The notes below the pieces were generated by a model. That model was not told the DNA's origin, ran no database searches, and worked only from the letters and a program-made list of their open reading frames with translations. DNA of 11,055 bases from Candidatus Cibiobacter qucibialis. Its GTDB lineage: Bacteria; Bacillota; Clostridia; Oscillospirales; Ruminococcaceae. The stretch covers positions 1 through 11,055 of the forward strand of contig SAUS01000076.1 of assembly GCA_004000625.1 (NCBI GenBank). The letters run 5' to 3'. This document shows, in pieces, positions 5,857 to 11,055 of the stretch. Every line of letters starts with the position of its first letter. The stretch's first letter is position 1. The position numbers and the translations under genes are program-made.

Positions 5857-6951
5857 TCAACCCTCCCGCACGGTTCCGTGGTCCACAAAGACCAGCTTGC
5901 CGTTGGTTCGGGCAAAGGCGGCGGAATCGCAGGTGGTCACAAATGTCTGCTTGTCCTCAATGCGGGTCAATAGATACGTCTGGCGTGCGTCATCCAATTC
6001 ACTGAGCACATCATCCAGCAGCATCACCGGATGTTCGCCCAGCACCTCGCCCGCCACGCTGGCTTCCGCCAGCTTCATGCTCAGCACCGCACTGCGCTGC
6101 TGGCCCTGGCTGCCATAAATTTTTCCCGGCTGACCGTCAATTAAAATTTCCAGATCCTCGCGGTGGGGCCCCGTCAGGCAAAAGCCTGCCCGCAGCTCGG
6201 TGTTTTTCACCTCGCGCAGCTTGGCCGCCAGCGCTTCCGGGCTGCCCGGATCGCAGCAGGGGCAGTATTGGATCTCCAACTTTTCTGCCCCGCTGGAAAT
6301 ATCACGGTAGTTCGCCGCTGCCGCCGGGGCCAGCTGGTCCAGATATCCCGCACGCCGCCGCATGACTTCGCAGCCATAGGTCACAAGCGCTTCGTTGTAG
6401 GTTTCCAGCAGAACATCCCCGCCGGGGGTGATGTCATACGCTTTCAGCAACGCATTTTTCTGCGCTACCACGCGTAAATACCGCCGTTCCGCCGCCAGGT
6501 AGCCGGGGTACAGCTGGCAGAGCGCGGCATCCAGGAAATGCCGCCGCCCTTCCGGCCCGCCTTTGACCAGGCTCAGATGGTTGGGGTCAAACGCCACCGC
6601 CGTAAAAGTTCCTGCGATCGAAGCAGCTCTTCCGCGGTCGGCTCCGTTCAGACGTACCGTCCGGCCGGGGCGCTGGGTTCCTTTGGCGCCAACGGTCAAC
6701 CGTATTTCCTGGGGGCGGTCTCCCGCTTCAAATGCGGCCTCCAGCACGGCAAAGTCAGCGCCGCGCCGGATCAGCTCGGCGTCCTTTGCCCCACGGAAGC
6801 TTTTGCCCCCGGTCAGCAGCCAGACGGCTTCCAACAGGTTGGTTTTGCCCTGCCCGTTTGCCCCGCACAGAACCGTCAACTGCGGGGCGGGTTCCAAAAC
6901 AGCGGCGGATAAATTGCGATAATCCGTCACCGCAAGGCGGTTCAGCCGCAT
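5857..6951 (-). CDS. recF: DNA replication and repair protein RecF
   Basis: 364-residue SMC-like ATPase that binds DNA at single-strand gaps and, with RecO and RecR, helps load RecA. Walker A is GANGQGKTN (30-38). The family motif GPHREDLE is at 261-268, the ABC signature YGSQGQQRSAVLSMKLAE at 279-296, and Walker B VMLLDDVLSELDD at 309-321. Length matches the family (about 360-375). The ATG at 6951 is chosen because GGAGGG lies seven bases upstream and MRLNRLAVTDYRN is the usual RecF N-terminus; the longer frame adds 21 unrelated residues. The start overlaps the yaaA stop codon by one base (TGATG), indicating translational coupling. An unusual C-x-C-C cluster (residues 230-233) is visible. 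Confidence 0.97.
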   Translation of the reverse strand: MRLNRLAVTDYRNLSAAVLEPAPQLTVLCGANGQGKTNLLEAVWLLTGGKSFRGAKDAELIRRGADFAVLEAAFEAGDRPQEIRLTVGAKGTQRPGRTVRLNGADRGRAASIAGTFTAVAFDPNHLSLVKGGPEGRRHFLDAALCQLYPGYLAAERRYLRVVAQKNALLKAYDITPGGDVLLETYNEALVTYGCEVMRRRAGYLDQLAPAAAANYRDISSGAEKLEIQYCPCCDPGSPEALAAKLREVKNTELRAGFCLTGPHREDLEILIDGQPGKIYGSQGQQRSAVLSMKLAEASVAGEVLGEHPVMLLDDVLSELDDARQTYLLTRIEDKQTFVTTCDSAAFARTNGKLVFVDHGTVREG

Positions 6952-7166
6952 CAGCAGCCCTCCGCGATCTGAACCTGGCGGCCTTCCAGCTCCACCACAT
7001 CGCCCGGCACGCATTTTTTACCGCGCATGGTGCAGGGTTCCCCGTTCAGCTTCACTTCTCCGCCCTGGATCAGCTCCTTGGCTTCGCCGCCTGTTTCACA
7101 CAGGCCGGCAAATTTCAGCAGAGCATCCAATTTGATAAATTCCGTGTGGATTCGTACTTTTTCCAT
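6951..7166 (-). CDS. yaaA: S4-domain RNA-binding protein YaaA
   Basis: 71-residue protein that is essentially one S4 RNA-binding fold: EFIKLDALLKFAG (9-21), TGGEAKELIQGGEVKLNGE (25-43), then GKKCVPGDVVEL. Small S4 proteins between dnaN and recF are standard in Firmicutes (YaaA in B. subtilis, sometimes called RlbA); a role in ribosome assembly has been proposed for the family, but I cannot confirm it from this sequence. I chose the ATG at 7166, where AAGG lies eight bases upstream and the family N-terminus begins. An in-frame ATG at 7181 would overlap the dnaN stop and has no ribosome-binding site. It lies four bases after dnaN and overlaps recF by one base. Confidence 0.9.
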   Translation of the reverse strand: MEKVRIHTEFIKLDALLKFAGLCETGGEAKELIQGGEVKLNGEPCTMRGKKCVPGDVVELEGRQVQIAEGC

Positions 7167-7170
7167 CGTA

Positions 7171-8280
7171 TCAGCCTTCATTCTTAAAGCGTACCGGCAG
7201 CACCAGGTAAATAAAGTCTTCGCCCTCCACCGGCAGGACCTTTACCGGGCTCAAGGGGCCGTTGATCTCCAGGCGCAGCTTTTCGCACTTGGAATAGCGC
7301 AGCGCATCCAGCAGGTAGCGGTTGTTGAACCCGATTTCCATGGAATCGCCTTCCATGCTTTCCGGCGTAAACTCATCCACCACCTTGCCCAGCGGGGTCT
7401 GGCAGCGCACAGTTACTTTATCCGGTGCAAAATTGATGCGCAGCGGGTTCTTCAAACGATCGGTAATAATCAAAGAAGCACGTTCCAGCGTATCAATAAA
7501 GCTCTTGCAGTCGATCACGACCTTGGTGCGGCTCTCTTTGGGAATCACGCTCTCATAATTCAGGAACTCGCCCTCGATCAACCGGCTCATGATGGTGTAG
7601 CCGTTGGTAGTGAACACCACATAGCGGCGGTTTGCATCAATTTTGACCGGTTCGTCCGGCCCGCCGGTGATTTTCAGCAGCTCCTGCAGCGTTTTTGCCG
7701 GAATGATAATGCGGATATCGCGGGTGCATTCCACATCCCGCTTAATGATGGCCAGGCGGTAACCGTCCAGAGCCACAACCGTCAGGCGGCCCGGCTCGAT
7801 CACGAACAATTCACCGGTGTGTGCGGGCTTCTTATCTTCCACAGCGACCGCATAGATGGTCTTTTCGATCAGCTCGCGCATCATCGAAGTCGGAATGGTC
7901 ATGGTATTTTCGGCTGCCGTGTTGGGCAGGCTGGGGTAATCGCTCGCGTTCATGGCGGGGATCTCAAACTCTGCCACGCCGCCAGAAATAATTGCCATAC
8001 CTTCGTTATTCAGCTCCACCGATACGGTGCCGGACGGCATACGGCTAACCATGGAACCAAACAGCTTTGCTTCCAAAACCGTCTCGCCGGGTACCTGAAC
8101 ATTGCACTCAATTTTGGTGGTGATGCCCATTTCCATATCGTAGCCGGTCAGCGTCAGCTGGAACCCTTCGGCTTTCAGGTAAATGCCCTCCAGCACGGGG
8201 ATCGCCGCGCGGTTGGTGATGGCGCGGGAAACGCCGTCGATCGCAGCAGACAGCAGCGACTTGTCACATTCAAACTTCAA
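7171..8280 (-). CDS. dnaN: DNA polymerase III beta subunit (sliding clamp)
   Basis: 369-residue clamp that encircles DNA as a dimer and tethers polymerase III and repair enzymes. Features of the three-domain clamp fold include GYDMEMGI in domain I, PAMNASDYPSLP near its end, LDGYRLAIIKR in domain II, LIEGEFLNYESVIP in domain III, and the C-terminal YLVLPVRF. Length is typical (about 365-380). I chose a TTG start at 8280 because GAGGTGA lies eight bases upstream and MKFECDK is the usual N-terminus. A GTG at 8304, in the same frame, has no ribosome-binding site. It is the first gene of a compact dnaN-yaaA-recF unit. The region upstream, up to dnaA, is the probable unwinding region of oriC. No convincing dnaN promoter was seen in that gap, so read-through from dnaA is likely. 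Confidence 0.96.
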   Translation of the reverse strand: MKFECDKSLLSAAIDGVSRAITNRAAIPVLEGIYLKAEGFQLTLTGYDMEMGITTKIECNVQVPGETVLEAKLFGSMVSRMPSGTVSVELNNEGMAIISGGVAEFEIPAMNASDYPSLPNTAAENTMTIPTSMMRELIEKTIYAVAVEDKKPAHTGELFVIEPGRLTVVALDGYRLAIIKRDVECTRDIRIIIPAKTLQELLKITGGPDEPVKIDANRRYVVFTTNGYTIMSRLIEGEFLNYESVIPKESRTKVVIDCKSFIDTLERASLIITDRLKNPLRINFAPDKVTVRCQTPLGKVVDEFTPESMEGDSMEIGFNNRYLLDALRYSKCEKLRLEINGPLSPVKVLPVEGEDFIYLVLPVRFKNEG

Positions 8281-8360
8281 TGTTGTCACCTCGTATATAA
8301 TCACTAAACTTACAGAAAACCGTGAAGTGTTGTAGCCTGGAAGACGGTTCAGAAATCTGA

Positions 8361-8373
8361 AATATCCGTTTTG
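8361..8373 (+). repeat. 13-bp direct repeat flanking oriC boxes, left copy
   Basis: AATATCCGTTTTG occurs here and again at 8663-8675 on the same strand, 302 bp apart. The two copies bracket all the perfect DnaA boxes and the trio element. The left copy lies on the dnaN side, in the region expected to melt, and continues into TATAAT (8374-8379). Confidence 0.7.
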
Positions 8374-8433
8374 TATAATCCTTATTTGCTGATGGGCCTG
8401 ACGGTGCAGAACACGTAAAATGTCAGGGTAAAC

Positions 8434-8460
8434 TAGATACTTTGATAGTCATAGTAGTAG
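8434..8460 (+). promoter_or_regulatory. DnaA-trio element (origin unwinding)
   Basis: Read 3' to 5' on the plus strand from 8460, the triplets in register are GAT GAT GAT ACT GAT, continuing less regularly to another GAT at 8436-8434. The minus strand shows this as CTACTACTATGACTATC. The DnaA-trio motif 3'-[G/A]A[T/A]-5', described in B. subtilis next to DnaA boxes, binds single-stranded DNA through DnaA and starts strand opening. Here it begins 13 bp from the nearest perfect DnaA box (8474-8482), on the dnaN side, the same order as in B. subtilis. The spacer is not especially GC-rich. Confidence 0.8.
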
Positions 8461-8473
8461 GCTACGTTGAATC

Positions 8474-8482
8474 TGTGGAAAA
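8474..8482 (-). promoter_or_regulatory. DnaA box 1 (perfect)
   Basis: TTTTCCACA on the minus strand, matching the relaxed consensus TTWTNCACA. It is the box closest to the trio element and so the likely anchor from which DnaA is loaded onto the trios. Confidence 0.85.
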
Positions 8483-8538
8483 GCCTGAAACCTCCGATTC
8501 CGAAGCAATTTTTGAGGACCTGGCTTTCCGCAAAACCT

Positions 8539-8547
8539 CGTGGAAAG
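8539..8547 (-). promoter_or_regulatory. Degenerate DnaA box
   Basis: CTTTCCACG on the minus strand, two mismatches from TTTTCCACA, between the first and second perfect boxes and in the same orientation. Probably a weak site. Confidence 0.4.
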
Positions 8548-8559
8548 AAAAATCTCAAA

Positions 8560-8568
8560 TGTGGAAAA
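8560..8568 (-). promoter_or_regulatory. DnaA box 2 (perfect)
   Basis: TTTTCCACA on the minus strand, same orientation as box 1. Confidence 0.85.
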
Positions 8569-8588
8569 CCTGACCTTTCAACCTGCCC

Positions 8589-8597
8589 TGTGGAAAA
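8589..8597 (-). promoter_or_regulatory. DnaA box 3 (perfect)
   Basis: TTTTCCACA on the minus strand. It stands at the edge of a dense cluster of degenerate boxes that continues to 8645. Confidence 0.85.
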
Positions 8598-8608
8598 TCG
8601 ATGTTAAT

Positions 8609-8645
8609 TGTTGAAAAATCAGTTGAAAATGTTGAAAGTGGAAAA
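8609..8645 (-). promoter_or_regulatory. Cluster of four degenerate DnaA-box-like sites
   Basis: On the minus strand: TTTTCAACA (8617-8609), TTTTCAACT (8629-8621), CTTTCAACA (8638-8630) and TTTTCCACT (8645-8637). All point the same way as the perfect boxes, and the start-to-start intervals shorten (12, 9 and 7 bp). They differ from the consensus mainly by A for C at position six. They could be low-affinity sites that fill by cooperative DnaA binding, or remnants of a decayed tandem repeat. Confidence 0.55.
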
Positions 8646-8662
8646 CTGCGGTCGGAACCCGG

Positions 8663-8675
8663 AATATCCGTTTTG
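8663..8675 (+). repeat. 13-bp direct repeat flanking oriC boxes, right copy
   Basis: Second copy of AATATCCGTTTTG, between the DnaA box array and the dnaA stop codon; the first copy is at 8361-8373. It continues into a small GTTTTGAAAAC palindrome. Confidence 0.7.
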
Positions 8676-8763
8676 AAAACCCGGAAAGAGCATGGTATGT
8701 CCTGCATATTCATGTATAAACATGCAAAACGCCGGGTGTTTCATTGTCAACCTGCAGCATGCA

Positions 8764-10080
8764 TCAGGTACGGATGTTCTTCATGATGTCGTCCACGGTC
8801 TCCTTCAGGTGGCGGTCCTTGCCGATGTTCTTCTCCATCGTATTGATGGAGTACACAACGGTGGAATGGTCACGCTGGAATTCGGAACCGATGGCTTCCA
8901 TGCTCATACCGGTGATCTCGCGGATGATATACATCGACATCTGGCGGGCGGCACTCACATTGGCGCTGCGCTTTTTCCCGCGGATGTCGGAGGGAATCAC
9001 ATTATAGGTGCGCGCCACTTCGTTGATGATCTTTTCAATCGTAACGGGGATGGGCTGGGTATCATTCAGTGTATCCTTGATGGCAGTCGTCGTCACACCG
9101 ATGCAGGGGGCAATACCCTCCAACATATAGTAGGCGTTCAGCTTTTTCACTGCGCCCTCCAGCTGGCGGATGTTCTGCTTCAGATGGTTGGCGATGTATT
9201 CCGCAACGTCATCAGGCAGATCCAGATTCAGCAATTCGGCCTTGCGCTTGACGATCGCCACACGGGTTTCGAAATCAGGCGGCTGGATATCCGCCGTCAG
9301 GCCCCACTCGAACCGGGTGCGCAGACGCTCTTCCAGGCTTTTGATCTCCTTGGCCGGCCGGTCGGATGCCAGCACGATCTGCTTGCCGGCATTATGCAGC
9401 GTATTAAAAGTATGGAAAAACTCTTCCTGCGTTGATTCCTTGCCCGCCAAAAACTGGATATCGTCGATCAGCAACACATCGGCTTCGCGGTATTTCTGGC
9501 GGAACTGTTCGGTCGTTGCCATTTTGACCGCGGTGATGATCTCGTTGGTAAACTTTTCGCAGTCCACATAGACGATATTGTAGTCCGGATGGTTTTTGTG
9601 GATCTCGATCTGAATCGCGTTCAGCAGATGCGTTTTGCCCAGACCGGACGGTCCGTAAATGAACAGCGGATTGTAAGCGCCGGACGGGTTTGCCGCAACC
9701 GCCTGCGCCGCCGCAAAGGCAAATTGGTTGGACGGTCCGCGGATGAAGTTTTCAAAGGTGAAATCATACCGGCCCGAGGGCAGGCTGGCTTCATCCATTG
9801 GGCGTTTTTCTTTGGCAGCCTCTGGTTCAGGCTGCGGCACAGTGAACTTGACCTCAACATCAAAGCCAAGTACAGCCTTAAACGCATCCTTCAGCAGACC
9901 CGTATAACGGTCAGACACGATCTTACAGATAAAATCATTGCGGACTTCCAGCGTGATGCAGTTGGAATTTTCAAAGCTGACCGCTTTCAGCCCGCTGATG
10001 TAATACTGGTACGTCGCGTCGGCAGTATGTTCGCGGCAATAGGCTTTGGCCGCGTCCAGTACGTCGTTGAATGAATCCAT
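8764..10080 (-). CDS. dnaA: Chromosomal replication initiator protein DnaA
   Basis: 438-residue AAA+ initiator that binds DnaA boxes, oligomerises with ATP and opens the origin. Domain I is about residues 1-80. Domain II is a short charged linker (about 82-105). The AAA+ domain III has Walker A GPSGLGKT (143-150), Walker B LLIDD (203-207), the box VII arginine region ERLRTRFEWG (251-260) and sensor II in IRQLEGAV (304-311). DNA-binding domain IV carries RGKKRSANVSAARQ (367-380) and the family signature RDHSTVVYS (403-411), which reads the DnaA box. Length is typical of Firmicutes (about 440-460). The ATG at 10080 follows GGGGAG by five bases. The long upstream region has a promoter and weak DnaA boxes, consistent with autoregulation. 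The gene ends directly at the oriC box region. Confidence 0.98.
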   Translation of the reverse strand: MDSFNDVLDAAKAYCREHTADATYQYYISGLKAVSFENSNCITLEVRNDFICKIVSDRYTGLLKDAFKAVLGFDVEVKFTVPQPEPEAAKEKRPMDEASLPSGRYDFTFENFIRGPSNQFAFAAAQAVAANPSGAYNPLFIYGPSGLGKTHLLNAIQIEIHKNHPDYNIVYVDCEKFTNEIITAVKMATTEQFRQKYREADVLLIDDIQFLAGKESTQEEFFHTFNTLHNAGKQIVLASDRPAKEIKSLEERLRTRFEWGLTADIQPPDFETRVAIVKRKAELLNLDLPDDVAEYIANHLKQNIRQLEGAVKKLNAYYMLEGIAPCIGVTTTAIKDTLNDTQPIPVTIEKIINEVARTYNVIPSDIRGKKRSANVSAARQMSMYIIREITGMSMEAIGSEFQRDHSTVVYSINTMEKNIGKDRHLKETVDDIMKNIRT

Positions 10081-10393
10081 GGATACTCCCCACTTTTGTG
10101 TTAGTCAAGGCAATGCACTGCCGCCCCGCAGGCTGCCGCCCAATTTTTGCAAACAAAACACAAGCCGCCCCCCATTATAATAAAGTAAGAGCGCCGCATC
10201 GTTCCACAAAATTCCGGCTGCATCCGGCAGGGTATTGCTGCACGGCCTAAAATTCTTGGGCAGGCGGGCGGAGCATGCAGCAGCCGGCGGCTGCGGGGAA
10301 GATGTTGCCTTTCCCGGTCCGCCAAAACCGCTGTGTCAACCCGCGGAAAGCAGGCCCGAAAGCCCGCTCTGCCGATTTTTAGACACAGAGATA
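10081..10393 (-). promoter_or_regulatory. Long dnaA 5' leader
   Basis: If transcription starts near 10394, dnaA has an untranslated leader of about 313 nt. It contains the GC-rich palindrome GCAGCCGGCGGCTGC (10280-10294), a direct repeat CTGCCGCCC (10118-10126 and 10133-10141), a degenerate DnaA box CGTTCCACA on the plus strand (10200-10208), and a second minus-strand TATAAT (10179-10174) that could drive a shorter leader. A 32-codon minus-strand frame (10199-10101) ends 20 bases before the dnaA start but has only a poor ribosome-binding site. I recognise no known RNA family. Confidence 0.45.
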
Positions 10394-10400
10394 CAGATAT

Positions 10401-10429
10401 AGTATAGCATAAATTTACCCCCAATACAA
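10401..10429 (-). promoter_or_regulatory. Candidate dnaA promoter
   Basis: On the minus strand: -35 TTGTAT (10429-10424), a 17-base spacer, then -10 TATACT (10406-10401) with an extended -10 TG (TGC immediately before the -10). This sigma-A-type promoter reads towards dnaA. A DnaA-box-like site lies 17 bp upstream of the -35. Confidence 0.65.
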
Positions 10430-10641
10430 TTATAATAGGGTACAATTTTCCACGATATGGGCAATAAAAGTTGAAAATATGGCAAAAAATGCAGGTTTTG
10501 AACCAACATTCCACCAAATCCACACCTCACAGCGGGCTCGTTTGCATCTATTTGTCCGCTGGGCCCGCCCGCGCAGAGCGCAAAATCCAATCCTTCGCGC
10601 CTGGCATTGGATCGCCGCGTGGATTTTTTCGCGGTTTGCTA
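10430..10641. other. dnaA-rpmH divergent intergenic region
   Basis: Between the dnaA and rpmH promoters there is no gene. It holds DnaA-box-like sites TTTTCCACG (10446-10454) and AAATCCACA (10516-10524), and an inverted repeat ATCCAAT/ATTGGAT (10585-10591 with 10606-10612) whose flanks also offer AAAATCCA/TGGATTTT pairing (10582-10589 with 10619-10626), just upstream of the rpmH -35. Several open frames cross it, but none resembles a protein. In B. subtilis the matching interval carries the upstream oriC boxes; here the boxes are fewer and weaker. Confidence 0.55.
10446..10454 (+). promoter_or_regulatory. DnaA-box-like site upstream of dnaA promoter
   Basis: TTTTCCACG, one mismatch from the oriC boxes, 17 bp upstream of the dnaA -35. 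A plausible autoregulatory site, and possibly part of an upstream half-origin. Confidence 0.5.
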
Positions 10642-10671
10642 TTGACAAACTTGCCGTCCTTGCGCTATAAT
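10642..10671 (+). promoter_or_regulatory. rpmH promoter
   Basis: Perfect -35 TTGACA (10642-10647) and perfect -10 TATAAT (10666-10671), 18 bases apart, reading towards rpmH. This is a near-consensus sigma-A promoter, as expected for an abundantly made ribosomal protein. Transcription should start near 10678, giving a leader of about 94 nt. Confidence 0.92.
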
Positions 10672-10701
10672 CAAAGCCTGCAAGGCTGCCCCTGTATCTA
10701 C

Positions 10702-10737
10702 GGGCATTTGCCAAGCGTAAATCGCCAAAAAATGCCC
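10702..10737 (+). promoter_or_regulatory. Hairpin in rpmH leader
   Basis: GGGCATTT (10702-10709) and AAATGCCC (10730-10737) form a perfect 8-bp stem with a 20-base loop, ending 18 bases before the rpmH Shine-Dalgarno AAGGAGGG (10756-10763). It could influence message stability or translation. I know of no established L34 autoregulatory leader that it matches. Confidence 0.45.
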
Positions 10738-10771
10738 AGTATTGGGGAAACTTTGAAGGAGGGAATACGAA

Positions 10772-10906
10772 ATGAAGCAGACTTTCCAGCCGAAGAAGCG
10801 TCAGCGCAGCCGCGTTCATGGCTTTTTGAAGCGCATGGCTTCTAAGAACGGCCGTAAGGTGCTGGCCCGCCGCCGTGCTAAGGGCCGCAAGAACCTGACC
10901 GTCTGA
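10772..10906 (+). CDS. rpmH: 50S ribosomal protein L34
   Basis: 44-residue, very basic protein of the large ribosomal subunit, starting MKQTFQPKKRQRSRVHGFL and ending RRRAKGRKNLTV, which is the complete L34 family pattern at the standard length. It is too short for many gene finders. An excellent Shine-Dalgarno, AAGGAGGG, lies eight bases before the ATG. It is transcribed away from dnaA from a near-consensus promoter, as in B. subtilis, and is followed 35 bases later by a terminator. The RNase P protein gene rnpA, normally the next gene, does not start in the 149 bases that remain in the window. Confidence 0.98.
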   Translation: MKQTFQPKKRQRSRVHGFLKRMASKNGRKVLARRRAKGRKNLTV

Positions 10907-10941
10907 TTTTTCAGGCACAGGTTTCGCAAACACATGCAAAC

Positions 10942-10975
10942 AAAGGCTGCTGATTTCTTGTCAGCGGCCTTTTTT
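10942..10975 (+). terminator. Intrinsic terminator downstream of rpmH
   Basis: AAAGGCTGCTGA (10942-10953) and TCAGCGGCCTTT (10961-10972) form a 12-bp stem with one G-U pair and a 7-base loop, followed by a T run to 10975. It suggests that much rpmH transcription ends here. Confidence 0.88.
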
Positions 10976-11055
10976 GCTAGGAGGTACTGGAAAAAAGCCA
11001 AAGGCAGCACCGCACAATTCCCGCCTGACGGCTTAAGCACCGCTCCGGCGGCTGC
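10976..11055. other. Window edge after rpmH, no gene identified
   Basis: AGGAGG at 10979-10984 looks like a ribosome-binding site, but no ATG, GTG or TTG follows at a usable distance. From 10998 the sequence is GC-rich with a repeated AGCACCGC (11006-11013 and 11036-11043), GCCTGACGGC, and a terminal CGGCGGCTGC that recurs at 10285-10294. It may be the start of a dispersed intergenic repeat cut by the window edge. I see no rnpA start. Confidence 0.3.

Larger units (their letters stand above)
8281..8763. other. oriC: Probable oriC: dnaA-dnaN intergenic region
   Basis: This 483-bp gene-free gap between dnaA and dnaN is the position of the main unwinding region in Firmicutes. It has three perfect TTTTCCACA DnaA boxes and at least five degenerate ones, all in the same orientation as dnaA, in 8474-8645. 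The last perfect box is followed, towards dnaN, by a DnaA-trio run (8434-8460) and then moderately AT-rich DNA. A 13-bp direct repeat lies on each side of the box array. No dnaA terminator is visible; small inverted repeats near 8702-8725 and across the dnaA stop codon lack U tracts. Confidence 0.85.

Noticed and set aside
7027..8307. 426-codon plus-strand frame opposite dnaN and yaaA
   Set aside because: Antisense shadow of two well-supported genes, with no family resemblance.
8745..8750. TTGACA on the minus strand just after the dnaA stop codon, as a dnaN promoter
   Set aside because: No acceptable -10 at 16-18 bases; the nearest TATA-like sequence is too far.
10101..10590. Minus-strand frames of 84-140 codons upstream of dnaA
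   Set aside because: They cross the dnaA promoter, have no good ribosome-binding site, and resemble no family. Only a 32-codon tail (10199-10101) would lie in the leader, and its support is weak.
10430..10939. 169-codon minus-strand frame across rpmH
   Set aside because: Antisense to rpmH and its promoter; low plausibility.
10979..11029. Short frame starting with CTG after AGGAGG downstream of rpmH
   Set aside because: The CTG is too close to the Shine-Dalgarno-like sequence and the frame stops after 13 codons; it is not rnpA.

Overview
The window is a chromosomal replication-origin region of a Firmicutes (Bacillota) bacterium. The gene order rpmH > | < dnaA < dnaN < yaaA (S4) < recF < remB < gyrB < gyrA is the same as around oriC of Bacillus subtilis. 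The moderately high GC content, the third-codon-position GC bias (which leaves very long open antisense frames), and the protein sequences suggest an Oscillospiraceae/Ruminococcaceae-type gut anaerobe such as the Faecalibacterium, Gemmiger and Subdoligranulum group. That placement is inferred from general character, not from a database comparison.

Layout, left to right. 1-211 is a gene-end region with a bidirectional terminator. gyrA is at 212-2797 (-). A 327-bp gap follows that holds a pair of inverted GTAG-palindromes (REP/REPIN-like). gyrB is at 3125-5095 (-), with a leader of about 130 nt. remB (DUF370) is at 5273-5545 (-), preceded by an unusual heptamer repeat instead of a ribosome-binding site. 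recF (5857-6951), yaaA (6951-7166) and dnaN (7171-8280) form a tightly packed minus-strand operon. 8281-8763 is the probable oriC unwinding region. dnaA is at 8764-10080 (-). 10081-10771 is a long divergent regulatory region, followed by rpmH at 10772-10906 (+) and its terminator.

How it fits together. DnaA binds an array of same-orientation DnaA boxes just downstream of its own gene. The last perfect box is followed, towards dnaN, by a run of GAT triplets on the plus strand that matches the DnaA-trio element of the bacterial basal unwinding system. DnaN is the sliding clamp, RecF supports gap repair and clamp-associated recombination, and GyrB/GyrA relieve the positive supercoils made by the forks. 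All these genes are read away from the origin on the leading strand, and rpmH is read the other way on the other replichore.

I saw no accessory island, phage, CRISPR array or defence system. The interest lies in non-coding structure: the oriC architecture with a 13-bp direct repeat flanking the box array, the REPIN-like doublet between gyrB and gyrA, a recurrent T6-C-A6 hairpin element at gene 3' ends, and the heptamer repeat abutting the remB start codon. Start codons were chosen by Shine-Dalgarno spacing and family N-termini, which gives shorter forms than the longest open frame for dnaN, yaaA, recF, remB and gyrB.
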